Numbered from the stretch's first letter, positions 45,559 to 54,340 are shown. The stretch is DNA of 64,000 bases from Flavobacteriaceae bacterium UBA1903 (GCA_002337605.1 DDGL01000013.1:39344-103343); one strand, 5' to 3'. The notes: a model not told the origin generated them from the letters alone. Made by a program: numbers and translations.

Positions 45559-45993
45559 ATGAAAAGTTTTATAAAAGAATTTAAAGACTTCGCTGTAAAA
45601 GGCAATATGATAGATATGGCGGTAGGGATCATTATTGGTACCGCCTTCAATAATGTGGTAAATACGCTGGTGAAAAAAGTAGTAATGCCCCCTTTGTCTT
45701 TGCTTACAGACGATGTAAACATTGCAGAACGTAAATATGTGTTGCGCGAAGCTGTTGGTGAGGCCACAGAAGTTGCTATTGGCTATGGTGAACTTATTGA
45801 AGTTTTAATAGACTTTCTTGTGATAGCCCTTACTATATTTGTAGTGATAAAAGGGATTAATCGTTTCAAGAAAAAAGCTGAAGACCCTAAAAATAAAACC
45901 GTAGAAACCCCTAAAAATATTGAATTGCTTTCTAATATCGAGCGGCTTCTCGAAGAACAAAATGCGGTTTTAAAGAATAAATCTCCAAATTAA
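45559..45993 (+). CDS. mscL: Large-conductance mechanosensitive channel
   Basis: 144 residues, normal for MscL, the homopentameric pressure valve that opens in osmotic downshock. The first helix carries FAVKGNMIDMAVGIIIGTAFNNVVNTLV, followed by VVMPPLSLL. The second helix is IEVLIDFLVIALTIFVVIKGINR, then the KK-A-E cytoplasmic helix. The periplasmic loop and the C-terminal amphipathic bundle (NIELLSNIERLLEEQNAVL) are complete. Third gene behind parC. Confidence 0.95.
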   Translation: MKSFIKEFKDFAVKGNMIDMAVGIIIGTAFNNVVNTLVKKVVMPPLSLLTDDVNIAERKYVLREAVGEATEVAIGYGELIEVLIDFLVIALTIFVVIKGINRFKKKAEDPKNKTVETPKNIELLSNIERLLEEQNAVLKNKSPN

Positions 45994-46064
45994 CTATAAT
46001 GTTTGTATAATTGTAGGAAAAGTCTACTGCTTTGTTGGTTAAGTTACTCTCAGAATAAATTTTT

Positions 46065-48128
46065 ATGCTACGTCCACACCCCAAACGGACCTATTTTATC
46101 GCCATTAGCGCGTCTACAGTTTTAGCCCTGTTTTGTATATTCATTTATATGGAAACCAAGAAACAGCTCGATCAAGAGTTGGAAGGGCAAATCCAAACCC
46201 TGGGGACCATGATTGTTACTGATTTTGAACGTATTGTTCGTAATAATGTTCACTCCTTAGAAAACCTTAAAGACCGTATAGAAGAAAGCGACGGAGCGTT
46301 TATGCAATATTTTGAAAGTGATGCAGAACGAATCATTCACCAACATCCGGCCATACGATTTGTAGAGTGGATTGACAAGGATGGTATCATACGTAAAATC
46401 CATCCGCTTGAAGAAAACCGAGCAGCTTACTTACTAGATATAAAACCTATACAATACAGGTATGAAGATTGGCTAAGTAACAGTAAAAATGAACAATCTA
46501 ATATGACTTCGTGGGTAAAGCTTACCCAACAAGGAAATGCCTTTCTGGTAGATGTGCCTATTTTTATTGATGGTGAGTTTTATGGAACGGTCTCGGCTGG
46601 GATGGATTTTGAAGCTCAATTTAATGACTTGAACAAAAACCTTAAAAACCTGGACATCCAGCTAGTTGATGAAGAAGGAAATGAGTTTTACCGTTTTAAC
46701 AATCTTAATTCTAAAGAATTTTCAGATAGTAAGAAATTTTATAGTGTCGTTCAGCCAATTCCTGAGACCTCCAAAGCCTGGAATTTTCAACTTGAGTTAG
46801 CTGGGAGTGATTTGTACAAAGGGCGTGATATTATTCAGAAAACCGCACTTAGTTATGGGCTTTTAATTTCTGTGATCGTAGGCTTTCTGTTTGTATATTT
46901 TTTACGTTCGAAAGAACGTACAGCGCATCAAATTGCGATCAACAACACCTTAACTCAACTCAATAAAGATCTTGAAGAACAGAAATTAGCTGCTCAGGAA
47001 GCATCCCTGCATAAATCTGAATTCATTTCTAATATGAGTCATGAGATACGCACCCCGTTAAATGCTATTCTTGGTTTTGTAGAAATATTACACGCGAAAA
47101 AGCTATTAAGAAATGAGCGCCTTTATTTAAAGCTGATGAAAAATTCGGCTCAAAATTTATTGAGTCTGGTAAATGATATATTAGATATTAATAAGATTGA
47201 GGCGGGCAAGACAGTCATTGCGAAAGAAATTTTCAAGCCTTCTCAAAACCTAAGTAAAATCATAGCAACCTACAAATCACAAATACAGGAAAGTAAACTG
47301 AATTTAGAATTTCAAATTCCAGAGAAAAAATACCATTCGGTGGTATCAGACAGTACAAAGTTCAACCAGATCATTACAAATCTTCTCTCTAATGCTATAA
47401 AATTTACTCCCAGAGGTAGTATCGAAGTTCATTATAAAGAATATGTGCAGCGTGATATGCTCATAGTTGATATTGCGGTTACCGATACTGGAGTTGGTAT
47501 TCCAGAGGATAAACTGAATTCAATTTTTAGCAGGTTTGTTCAGGTCGAAAATGGAACCAGAAAACGACATGAAGGAGGCGGCTTAGGGCTCGCCATAACC
47601 CATGAACTTGTGCAACTGTTAGGGGGTAGTATTGAAGTAAAGAGTGAAGAGCATAAAGGGAGTACGTTTGCGATAACCCTGCCTATGGTAATTGCCTCGG
47701 GACCGAAAAACACCATTACAAACGAGACCCCTGATCTTTCAGATCAAAATTGTCTTATTATAGATGATAACAGAATTAACAGGATGATCTTATTTAATTT
47801 TCTTCAAAAAACGGGATCAAAAACAGATAGCGCAGGAAGTGGAAAAGAAGCGCTGGAAAAAGTGAAGGACAAGGCGTACGATATTATTTTTATGGATATA
47901 CATATGCCAGATATGGACGGTTTTGAAACAACTCAGAATATTTTAGAGCTAAACCCATTCGCTACCATTCTGGGAGTTTCTGCCGATGTTACGTTAGAGG
48001 CTATTCAAAAGGCCAAAGCTTCCGGGATGAAAGATTATCTAACAAAACCCATACATAAAGAGACTCTGTATGAAATGTTAAACAAACTGTTCCCTTCTAA
48101 AACAGGTAGAGAGCAGACAAACTCTTAA
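46065..48128 (+). CDS. Hybrid sensor histidine kinase with extracytoplasmic sensor
   Basis: 687 residues. TM1 (about 10-28) and TM2 (about 263-283) bracket a 230-residue periplasmic sensor of CHASE type (RFVEWIDKDGIIRKIHP, FLVDVPIFIDGEFYGTVSAGMDF). A coiled linker leads to HisKA with the phospho-acceptor His326 in NMSHEIRTPLNAILGF. The HATPase_c domain has NLLSNAIKFTPRG, DTGVGIPEDKL and HEGGGLGLAI. A C-terminal receiver domain follows (LIIDDNRINR, Asp611 in FMDIHMPDMDGF, Lys in YLTKPI). No separate regulator is adjacent, so the phosphate probably leaves through an unlinked phosphotransfer protein. Confidence 0.94.
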   Translation: MLRPHPKRTYFIAISASTVLALFCIFIYMETKKQLDQELEGQIQTLGTMIVTDFERIVRNNVHSLENLKDRIEESDGAFMQYFESDAERIIHQHPAIRFVEWIDKDGIIRKIHPLEENRAAYLLDIKPIQYRYEDWLSNSKNEQSNMTSWVKLTQQGNAFLVDVPIFIDGEFYGTVSAGMDFEAQFNDLNKNLKNLDIQLVDEEGNEFYRFNNLNSKEFSDSKKFYSVVQPIPETSKAWNFQLELAGSDLYKGRDIIQKTALSYGLLISVIVGFLFVYFLRSKERTAHQIAINNTLTQLNKDLEEQKLAAQEASLHKSEFISNMSHEIRTPLNAILGFVEILHAKKLLRNERLYLKLMKNSAQNLLSLVNDILDINKIEAGKTVIAKEIFKPSQNLSKIIATYKSQIQESKLNLEFQIPEKKYHSVVSDSTKFNQIITNLLSNAIKFTPRGSIEVHYKEYVQRDMLIVDIAVTDTGVGIPEDKLNSIFSRFVQVENGTRKRHEGGGLGLAITHELVQLLGGSIEVKSEEHKGSTFAITLPMVIASGPKNTITNETPDLSDQNCLIIDDNRINRMILFNFLQKTGSKTDSAGSGKEALEKVKDKAYDIIFMDIHMPDMDGFETTQNILELNPFATILGVSADVTLEAIQKAKASGMKDYLTKPIHKETLYEMLNKLFPSKTGREQTNS

Positions 48129-48149
48129 ACCGCTATACAATCTGAAATA

Positions 48150-48503
48150 CTACTCTTCTTCTTCGCTCTGTGGAGTATACCTAGAAAGTAATTTACCTGG
48201 CACCTTATACGTCGCTGCGTATTTTAAGCCTTCCTGTCGGTGTTTAAAAGTGTTAAACGCCTTAAGATACCATCTTTTATCTGATGCTTTCTTATTGTGG
48301 TCCTGATGCATTGTAGCGCCAAAAGAGGTGTTTTTAGCCCAGGTGTTTATGCTATAAATGCTTATGCCGAAGAAGCCAGCACGTTCAATAATGGTTGCGA
48401 AGTCTTCTTCCGAAAATTTATACTCTTCGGCTTTCTCGGCTTTTTTATTGAGGTTGGTTGCGTTTTTAAAAACCTCTTGTTGTAAAAATTGTAATTCTGT
48501 CAT
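48150..48503 (-). CDS. Small conserved-looking protein of unknown function
   Basis: 117 residues from the ATG at 48503 (MTELQFLQQEV); the longer frame starts with TTG. Mostly helical, with conspicuous segments AGFFGISIYSINTWAKNTSFGATMHQDHNKK and DKRWYLKAFNTFKHRQEGLKYAA, and an acidic C-terminal tail (PQSEEEE). No signal or membrane segment. It converges on the hybrid kinase with 21 bases between stops and lies 48 bases after the TPMT-VF530 gene, so it is probably cotranscribed with that gene. Confidence 0.65.
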   Translation of the reverse strand: MTELQFLQQEVFKNATNLNKKAEKAEEYKFSEEDFATIIERAGFFGISIYSINTWAKNTSFGATMHQDHNKKASDKRWYLKAFNTFKHRQEGLKYAATYKVPGKLLSRYTPQSEEEE

Positions 48504-48551
48504 GCGGTAAAGGTCGGTATTGTTTTTCAATGTAAAACCAAAGTGCTCAAA

Positions 48552-49370
48552 TCATTTTTTAAAAGCGCGGAGATACAATCGTTCCACCTTTTCCCGCGCC
48601 CAGTCTGTCCGTCTTAAAAATTTTAAACTGGAGTTTATGGAAGGGTTTGTTACAAAACTATTAATGCGAACACGTTCTCCTAATTCCTCCCAGCCATATT
48701 CCTCTACAAGTTCCTCCAGAATGGTTTTTAAGGTAATACCGTGTAGCGGATTGTTTTTCTGTGTCCTGGGTTTTTCTTTTTTCTGAAATATTCCAAAGAA
48801 TTCATCCCCCTTCCTTGATGCGATAGAATTATAGCATTCCTCCAGGACAACGATGTCAAAATAGGGTTTTAAAAAGGTTCTGTATTCTGCTTCGGTGGCT
48901 CCGTAGGGTCTATGTTCATTGGGTTCCATTGCTGAAATCTCCATAAGCACCCCCACCAACTTTCCTTTTGGAACCAACAAAGAGGCCATTTTAGTAGCGT
49001 ACTTAACCCGTGTCATTGGATCAGGTTCAAAAGAACAGAAAAAGGTTTGTTCTATAACAAGGTCATATTTTCCTTTGTGCTTAAAAAAATCTTTATGATG
49101 AATATGCTCATCAGGAAAGGTAGGGTTACGTTGTTTAAAATTAGCTAATGGAATTTTAGAAATATCGAGGATATGCACGTTCGTAAACCCGTTTTTATGC
49201 AGGTATTCGGCTTCATAGGCGTTGCCAGCCCCTGGAATTAAAATTTTGAGGGCTTTGTTTTCTAATTGTTCAAAATAGGCTAGCAGGGGACTGGAAGCTC
49301 CTCCAATGTCCCAGCCTATATCGTCGTCTTCATAGCGTTTTGTCCAGTATTCCTGATTGTTTTCTGTCAT
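48552..49370 (-). CDS. TPMT-family methyltransferase fused to a VF530 (DUF2132) DNA-binding domain
   Basis: 272 residues. The first 195 form a class I SAM methyltransferase of the thiopurine-methyltransferase type: YWTKRYEDDDIGWDIGGASSPL, motif I ALKILIPGAGNAYEAEYL, and DLVIEQTFFCSFEPDPMTRVKYA. After a short linker, the last 65 residues (NPLHGITLKTILEELVEEYGW, RINSFVTNP, SSLKFLRRTDWAREKVERLYL) are a complete VF530-family domain, a small helical DNA-binding fold. The fusion is in frame without a break. Whether it methylates a small molecule or a DNA-bound substrate is unknown. Confidence 0.88.
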   Translation of the reverse strand: MTENNQEYWTKRYEDDDIGWDIGGASSPLLAYFEQLENKALKILIPGAGNAYEAEYLHKNGFTNVHILDISKIPLANFKQRNPTFPDEHIHHKDFFKHKGKYDLVIEQTFFCSFEPDPMTRVKYATKMASLLVPKGKLVGVLMEISAMEPNEHRPYGATEAEYRTFLKPYFDIVVLEECYNSIASRKGDEFFGIFQKKEKPRTQKNNPLHGITLKTILEELVEEYGWEELGERVRINSFVTNPSINSSLKFLRRTDWAREKVERLYLRAFKK

Positions 49371-49522
49371 GTTCTTTCGGCGTGAGCGGAAATCTCATTC
49401 CGCATTTCTATATGTTATTTATTGCTTTTTTAGGATATTCAAGAAAGTAAGGTTCTGAGTTGTTTTCTGTTTAGAGTTACCATTCAACCTATTTCTTTTC
49501 AATTAAAAATTGTACCGAAGCA

Positions 49523-49975
49523 TCAATTTCTATTTCGCAACCCTTCATAGACTACTATACTTACAGCGTTTGCAAGGTTTAAACTTCGAATGTGGGTACT
49601 GTGAATGGGGATTTTATACGTCATGGTAGCATATTTTTCTAAAATTTCAGCAGAGAGGCCTTTCGACTCTTTTCCGAAAATAAAGAACATATCGTCTTTA
49701 AAGGGTATGTCCCAATAGGACTTGCTTCCGTGACTGGATAAAAAAACCATCTTTTTATTGCAATGCTGTATAAAAAAATCTTCAACCGACTCGTATACAG
49801 TGAGGGGTACGTGCTTCCAATAATCTAACCCGGCACGTTTTACACGCGTGTCGTTTAACTCAAACCCAAAAGGCTTTACCAGGTGTAAATGAGAGCCCGA
49901 CGCTAAGCTTAACCGCCCTATGTTCCCTGTATTGTTGGGTATTTCGGGCTCAATAAGAACAATGTTGTATGCCAT
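49523..49975 (-). CDS. trmL: tRNA (cytidine(34)-2'-O)-methyltransferase TrmL
   Basis: 150 residues, the size of TrmL/YibK in the SPOUT superfamily, which 2'-O-methylates the wobble base of tRNA-Leu. Motifs: IPNNTGNIGRLSLA, the trefoil knot with LVKPFGFEL, FIFGKESKGLSAEIL and IPIHSTHIRSLNLANAVSIVVYEGLR. Its ATG overlaps the stop codon of the upstream terC gene (TAATG), so the two are coupled. Confidence 0.93.
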   Translation of the reverse strand: MAYNIVLIEPEIPNNTGNIGRLSLASGSHLHLVKPFGFELNDTRVKRAGLDYWKHVPLTVYESVEDFFIQHCNKKMVFLSSHGSKSYWDIPFKDDMFFIFGKESKGLSAEILEKYATMTYKIPIHSTHIRSLNLANAVSIVVYEGLRNRN

Positions 49976-50835
49976 TACTCTTTCATTATTTTAGCTTTCT
50001 CCTGTTGTAATTCTACGTCAATTTCATCTGGATGTGTTGTAACAATTTCACTGGTCGTTTTACGGTAACGCATATTTATAAATTCAATGAACAAAGAGAA
50101 TGCAATGGTAAAGTAGAGGTATCCTTTTGGGATCGTTCCTACTTCACCTCCAAAAATTACGAGATGAGACAGGTGGGCGCCTTCAGCAATTAACATAAAC
50201 CCTATGAGAATTAAAAAGGAAAGACCTAAAAGCTGCACGGTTGGGTGTTTGTTTACAAAACGTCCTACAGGGTTGGCAAAAACCATCATAATAATTACTG
50301 AAACTACCACAGCGATGACCATAATGATAAGTGCATCGGTAGGGCTGTTTCCAATACCGTTTGTCATCCCAACAGCAGTTAGGATAGAATCGAAAGAAAA
50401 CACAATATTGATTAAACAAATCTGAATAATAGCCTTCGTAAGTGTTGTTCTACGGCCTTTTGCCACCTCACGCTCGTCGTGGCCTTTGTCTTCCACTTTT
50501 TCGTGTATTTCACTGGTACTTTTATACAGCAGAAAGAGTCCACCGGCGATAAGAATAAGACCTTGCCCACTAATACCTGCCTGAATCCAGGGTAGGTTAA
50601 TGTGCCAGAAAGGAGCTTCCATGGCCACCAGCCAGGAAATACCAAATAAGAGTACCACACGAATGATCATCGCCATAAACAACCCAATGTTGGTTGCCTT
50701 TTTTTGATGTTCCTTTGGCAGTTTGCTTGCTGCAAGAGAGATAAATATAATGTTGTCTATCCCAAGAACAATTTCAAGGAATGTAAGGGTTAATAATGCT
50801 ACAAGTGCATCGGGTGAGGTAAGGATTTCAAACAT
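49975..50835 (-). CDS. TerC family integral membrane protein
   Basis: 286 residues with about seven membrane helices. The metal-binding acidic residues of the family are visible in LEIVLGIDNIIFISLAASKLP and in NIVFSFDSILTAVGMT. The loop between (STSEIHEKVEDKGHDEREV) is charged and cytoplasmic. TerC/YkoY relatives export manganese or support tellurite resistance and secreted-protein metalation. The ion is not determinable here. Coupled to trmL downstream. Confidence 0.92.
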   Translation of the reverse strand: MFEILTSPDALVALLTLTFLEIVLGIDNIIFISLAASKLPKEHQKKATNIGLFMAMIIRVVLLFGISWLVAMEAPFWHINLPWIQAGISGQGLILIAGGLFLLYKSTSEIHEKVEDKGHDEREVAKGRRTTLTKAIIQICLINIVFSFDSILTAVGMTNGIGNSPTDALIIMVIAVVVSVIIMMVFANPVGRFVNKHPTVQLLGLSFLILIGFMLIAEGAHLSHLVIFGGEVGTIPKGYLYFTIAFSLFIEFINMRYRKTTSEIVTTHPDEIDVELQQEKAKIMKE

Positions 50836-51005
50836 GGGTTAAAATTTAATCGGTAGGGTTCAGGTATTAAACAGGTTAAAGATAAAAACTTAATTAGTTC
50901 TTAAATATAATTTTGGTCTCAAATAGAAAATTAAATTTTAATATCAGTATAAATTTGAAATAAGGGTTTGTTACTTAATTGTTTGCAGATGGGTATATAG
51001 AATGT

Positions 51006-51037
51006 AAAAAGCTCAACGATATGATACCGTTGAGCTT
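51006..51037 (-). terminator. Terminator of the Asp-Gly-repeat lipoprotein gene
   Basis: Ten-pair stem AAGCTCAACG / CGTTGAGCTT (51009-51018, 51028-51037) with an A tract at 51006-51010 (U on the minus strand), 25 bases after the stop. Confidence 0.8.
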
Positions 51038-51061
51038 GATTAAATTAATGTAATAAGTTAT

Positions 51062-51892
51062 TTAGTTATTTTCACAAATAACCGTAGCATAATGAAGATT
51101 ATTTAAATCTTCCCAGCCTGAGGTAGGATGAACTGAAGATTTGTTTACGGTGAACTCATAGGTAACTTCTCCTTGAGCATTAAAATCTTCTTTGCTTATA
51201 TAAATTTGTGTTTGATCTGCGTAATAAATAGTTAGTCCTCTATAAAAATTAATATTATCAATTCCTCCATTAATTGCTTCCACTTCGCTTCTTACAGTAA
51301 TGGTTGTGTTGGTTTCAGACAGCCTGCATACTCTTGCTCTTACTCCAGCTTCAGAAGAGCCTGTACCATCAGGAACCCCGCTTAAACATGAAGTATTATA
51401 CACGGTCCATGCTTTACAGTCATTGGCACCACCGCCACCAGTTCCATCACCGTTTCCATCTCCATCACCATCTCCATCACCTCCATCTCCACTGGGATCT
51501 TCGGGACCACCTACTTGAGCCACGGAATCACCAATGGTCCAAGATATAGTATCACCATCCTGTACGTTATTTACTTGTACTGTAGGGTTTCCCATACCCG
51601 AAGTGCTTACCTGTACATCGACAGAAGAACTTTCCGATTCATACGTAATTGGGATGCTTCTTGTTTCTCCTACTTGAATATTACTTACTTGGTCAAAGTC
51701 AATATCGAGTTCTGAACCATTTATCTCGATGGTTGCAGTAACATATAAAGACTCTACAATATCATAATCACTATGCGTAATATTTAAAATAAATGAAACT
51801 ACTTCTTTCTCTTTATCACAAGAGATCTGTGTAATACTAAGAGCGACTAAAAAAAAGGCCATGATGGCCCTGGAAAAAATTTTGTTTGACAT
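51062..51892 (-). CDS. Lipoprotein with an Asp-Gly repeat linker
   Basis: 276 residues. Signal and lipobox (ITQISC, Cys25). Residues 30-125 are a beta-sandwich-like domain (VVSFILNITHSDYDIVESLYVTATIEI). A 30-residue linker (SGDGGDGDGDGDGNGDG and a following GGGG run) leads to a second domain (about 160-275) with two Cys (CKAWTVYNTSCLSG), EVEAINGGIDNINFYRGL, and a final Cys. The linker DNA is a 6-bp repeat (CCATCA on the plus strand), a possible site of in-frame length variation. No known family. Monocistronic. Confidence 0.72.
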   Translation of the reverse strand: MSNKIFSRAIMAFFLVALSITQISCDKEKEVVSFILNITHSDYDIVESLYVTATIEINGSELDIDFDQVSNIQVGETRSIPITYESESSSVDVQVSTSGMGNPTVQVNNVQDGDTISWTIGDSVAQVGGPEDPSGDGGDGDGDGDGNGDGTGGGGANDCKAWTVYNTSCLSGVPDGTGSSEAGVRARVCRLSETNTTITVRSEVEAINGGIDNINFYRGLTIYYADQTQIYISKEDFNAQGEVTYEFTVNKSSVHPTSGWEDLNNLHYATVICENN

Positions 51893-51987
51893 AATGCGTT
51901 TGTTTTAAGATGGCAAACATAGTTCGGGCTCACAAATGACACAATACCCATTAGAGGGTATATTAAGAAAACAGTTTTTAAATTTAT

Positions 51988-52362
51988 TTACTTTCCAACT
52001 TTCACAGCTGTACCCTGTTCTTTCCTGGTTTCTCCTACAATATTGTACTCAAAGGTGTATGTAGATCCCTCTGTGGCTAATATCTTCATATGGATAGCTC
52101 TTTTTTCAGCCTGGTTCTTCGGATTCTTTTTGGTGACAATATATTCACAAGCATTTATCCACCGAATAGCTGAGGTGTCTGCTTTTCCTCTAAAATAGTC
52201 AATTTCTATGGAATCGTTCCGTACAAAGGTGGTTTTGGTGAGTTCAGTACCTACAAGTGCTTCAAACTCGAAGGTTCCCGTCCTAAAATCTGAACAGTTT
52301 CTTTCTGAATTATAACAACCAGTAAGGGAAGTTGTAAATAGTAAAAGTAGAAAATAGCGCAT
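51988..52362 (-). CDS. Small conserved Flavobacteriia lipoprotein
   Basis: 124 residues from the ATG at 52362, which gives a signal and lipobox (TSLTGC, Cys16). The longer frame begins upstream without support. The mature part is beta-rich: NCSDFRTGTFEFEALVGTELTKTTFVR, DSIEIDYFRGKADTSAIRWINACEYIV. From memory, close relatives in Flavobacteriaceae are sometimes labelled DNA topoisomerase IV; no topoisomerase motif exists here and the name should not be transferred. It lies 42 bases after the XRE regulator gene and is probably cotranscribed. Confidence 0.72.
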   Translation of the reverse strand: MRYFLLLLFTTSLTGCYNSERNCSDFRTGTFEFEALVGTELTKTTFVRNDSIEIDYFRGKADTSAIRWINACEYIVTKKNPKNQAEKRAIHMKILATEGSTYTFEYNIVGETRKEQGTAVKVGK

Positions 52363-52404
52363 AGACAACTTTAAAGTGCGAATTTCTGAAATTTTACGCA
52401 CACA

Positions 52405-52857
52405 TCAGGGTAAGTATTCCTTAAAAGTTCCATCGGAATAAAAAATAACAATGCGGTCGATTGAACTCGAACCTGAATTTGAAGGCAATTTTGAAGACGA
52501 TTCTTTATCTATTTCTAAGGCTGGAAATCCTGAAACATCTTTTTTCTGAATCTTATTTTCAGTTGCTGAAACAGGTTCACTAGTCTTCACATCCGGAACG
52601 ACAGCAGCCTCTTTTTTTTCAATTTCAGCAGTAGAAGGGAAAGTACCTTTTCCATTCAGGAGCCAATATAAATTTACTTCTTCAAAGGTATTTACAACCT
52701 TCATGACAAACTCCAGACTGGGCTTATTTCTCCCCGAAATTAAGTGGGAAATAGTAGAGCGGTTGAAGTCTATTTTTTCAGAAAAAGCAGTAGCAGACAA
52801 CCCGTAATAATCGAGTATTTTTTCTAATCTTTTGGAGAAATCTGCACTGTTTACCAT
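52405..52857 (-). CDS. XRE-family helix-turn-helix regulator
   Basis: 150 residues. The N-terminal HTH_3 domain (about 8-65) reads RLEKILDYYGLSATAFSEKIDFNRSTISHLISGRNKPSLEFVMKVV. A Ser/Lys/Glu-rich linker (70-125) and a short C-terminal strand (DRIVIFYSDGTFKEYLP) follow, a tail shared by flavobacterial members. It is divergent from the M14 peptidase gene. The 283-base spacer contains four GTTAC/GTAAC-type palindromes that coincide with the -7 elements of both promoters, which suggests that it represses itself and the peptidase. Downstream on the same transcript is a small lipoprotein. Confidence 0.88.
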   Translation of the reverse strand: MVNSADFSKRLEKILDYYGLSATAFSEKIDFNRSTISHLISGRNKPSLEFVMKVVNTFEEVNLYWLLNGKGTFPSTAEIEKKEAAVVPDVKTSEPVSATENKIQKKDVSGFPALEIDKESSSKLPSNSGSSSIDRIVIFYSDGTFKEYLP

Positions 52858-52889
52858 TGTAACATAGCGTGTCTGTGTAAAAACGTTTA

Positions 52890-52920
52890 CAAAAGTAACA
52901 TATTGTGGTTTTATTCACAA
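52890..52920 (-). promoter_or_regulatory. Promoter of the XRE regulator with overlapping operator
   Basis: On the minus strand, TTG (52920-52918) is followed after 20 bases by TACTTTTG (52897-52890), a full -33/-7 match. The -7 element is embedded in the palindromic motif GTTAC-TTTT-GTAAAC (52885-52899), consistent with autoregulation. Confidence 0.6.
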
Positions 52921-53086
52921 GAAGAATCGATAATACCTTAATAACAAGTAAACTAAAGCTTGTTATAACCTGTATTAAAATACTGAAAAACAAATATTTA
53001 TAACTAATAAAATATTTAAAACAAGATATTTTCAAAACTCTAAGGACTTTTGTTTACAAGACCCTACTAAACTGCCTTATTTTGCT

Positions 53087-53125
53087 GTTTACATTTGTAA
53101 ACTAAACAATAGTTACCTTTGTAAC
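53087..53125 (+). promoter_or_regulatory. Promoter of the M14 peptidase with two operator-like palindromes
   Basis: GTTTACA-TT-TGTAAAC (53087-53102) overlaps a TTTG -33 (53094-53097). GTTAC-CTTT-GTAAC (53112-53125) overlaps the -7 element TACCTTTG (53114-53121). The spacing between -33 and -7 is 16 bases. A further half-site GTTTACA lies at 53052-53058. Confidence 0.6.
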
Positions 53126-53140
53126 GCAGTAAAAATCACT

Positions 53141-54286
53141 ATGAACATATTAGACAGCTATTCTACTTTTTTTGAAGATAAAATTCAAGGAAGATATGTC
53201 ACTCTGAAGCACATTTCTCCGCTTCTAAAAACCTATAAAAATGTGTTTGAAATTTCAGAAATCGGAGTGTCTGAAATGGGTCAAAAAATATCCATGTTCA
53301 AAGTGGGTCATGGAAAAAAAATAGTTTTGGGATGGTCTCAAATGCATGGAAATGAAGCGACGACCACCAAGGCAATTTTCGATTTTTTAAAGCTTGTTTC
53401 GGAACAAAAAATTTACAAAAACGAGCTCTTAGAATTTTTAGAAAGCTACTCTTTTTATATCATTCCCATGCTCAATCCGGATGGGGCAAAAAAATACACC
53501 AGAGAAAATGCCAACGGAGTTGATTTAAATAGAGATGCTCAGGATCTTTCGCAAGCTGAAAGTAAGATTTTAAACAAAGTGTTTAATGAAATAAAGCCTG
53601 ACGTATGTCTGAATTTGCATGACCAACGCACTATTTATGGTTTTAAAACCGGAAAACCAGCGACGATTTCGTTTTTGTCTCCTGCTGCCAATTCAAAACG
53701 TAGCATAACTCCTTCCAGGAAGACTGGGATGAAACATATTGAAACGATGGCAAGTATCCTGCAGGAGCTTATTCCGGGCCAGATAGGACGCTACGACGAT
53801 GCTTTTAACGCAAACTGTGTTGGTGATTCATTTCAGATGGCAGACGTGCCTACTATTTTGTTTGAAGCAGGCCATTACCCGGGCGATTACCAACGTGAAG
53901 AGACCAGAAAATACATATGTGTTGCCTTGCTGGTATTTTTTAAGATACTACAACCATTGGAAGCAAACACTACTTCATATCATAAGATTCCAGAAAACAA
54001 AAAGAATTTCAAAGACGTACTTATTAAAAATGTAAGGGTTCCTGGTTTTTCCAGGCTTAGAACAGTTGGTTTTCAATTCACTGAGGTGCTGGAGGGTGCG
54101 GAAATCGTATTTCAGTTATGTGTGGATGAAATTGGGGGTTTATCATCCTATTTCGGTCATTTAGAGTTAGATGCCTTAGGGGGTGAAATTTTGGTGAATT
54201 CGCAAGAAAATTATAATGTTGGGGAAAAAGTTTCAAAAATTGTCAATAAAAAAGATAATTCGGTGTTATTTATTAATAGGGATTAA
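53141..54286 (+). CDS. M14 family zinc carboxypeptidase
   Basis: 381 residues without signal peptide. Zinc ligands are His69 and Glu72 (WSQMHGNEATTT) and His160 (LNLHDQRT). The substrate-binding NPDG and NGVDLNRD follow the first pair. The catalytic Glu is at 242 (ILFEAGHYPGD). The C-terminal 100 residues are a small beta domain. M14 enzymes remove C-terminal residues from peptides or trim amidated substrates; a cytoplasmic form would act on imported peptides. Divergent from an XRE regulator whose putative operators overlap its promoter. Confidence 0.9.
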   Translation: MNILDSYSTFFEDKIQGRYVTLKHISPLLKTYKNVFEISEIGVSEMGQKISMFKVGHGKKIVLGWSQMHGNEATTTKAIFDFLKLVSEQKIYKNELLEFLESYSFYIIPMLNPDGAKKYTRENANGVDLNRDAQDLSQAESKILNKVFNEIKPDVCLNLHDQRTIYGFKTGKPATISFLSPAANSKRSITPSRKTGMKHIETMASILQELIPGQIGRYDDAFNANCVGDSFQMADVPTILFEAGHYPGDYQREETRKYICVALLVFFKILQPLEANTTSYHKIPENKKNFKDVLIKNVRVPGFSRLRTVGFQFTEVLEGAEIVFQLCVDEIGGLSSYFGHLELDALGGEILVNSQENYNVGEKVSKIVNKKDNSVLFINRD

Positions 54287-54309
54287 TTTCGTTTAGAGCG
54301 AAAAAGTCC

Positions 54310-54317
54310 TATTTTTG
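54310..54317 (+). promoter_or_regulatory. Candidate -7 element of the Lrp gene
   Basis: TATTTTTG fits TAnnTTTG and lies 23 bases before the ATG at 54341. No convincing TTG at the expected -33 distance, so confidence is limited. Confidence 0.4.
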
Positions 54318-54340
54318 CAACCTGGAAACACATTGAGACT

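Noticed and set aside
51419..51490. Possible CRISPR or non-coding microsatellite
   Set aside because: Short units without spacers, inside an intact lipoprotein gene where they encode an Asp-Gly linker.
51988..52362. Topoisomerase IV label recalled for relatives of this small lipoprotein
   Set aside because: 124 residues with a lipobox and beta-rich core; no topoisomerase motif. The true subunits are at 39911 and 42203.
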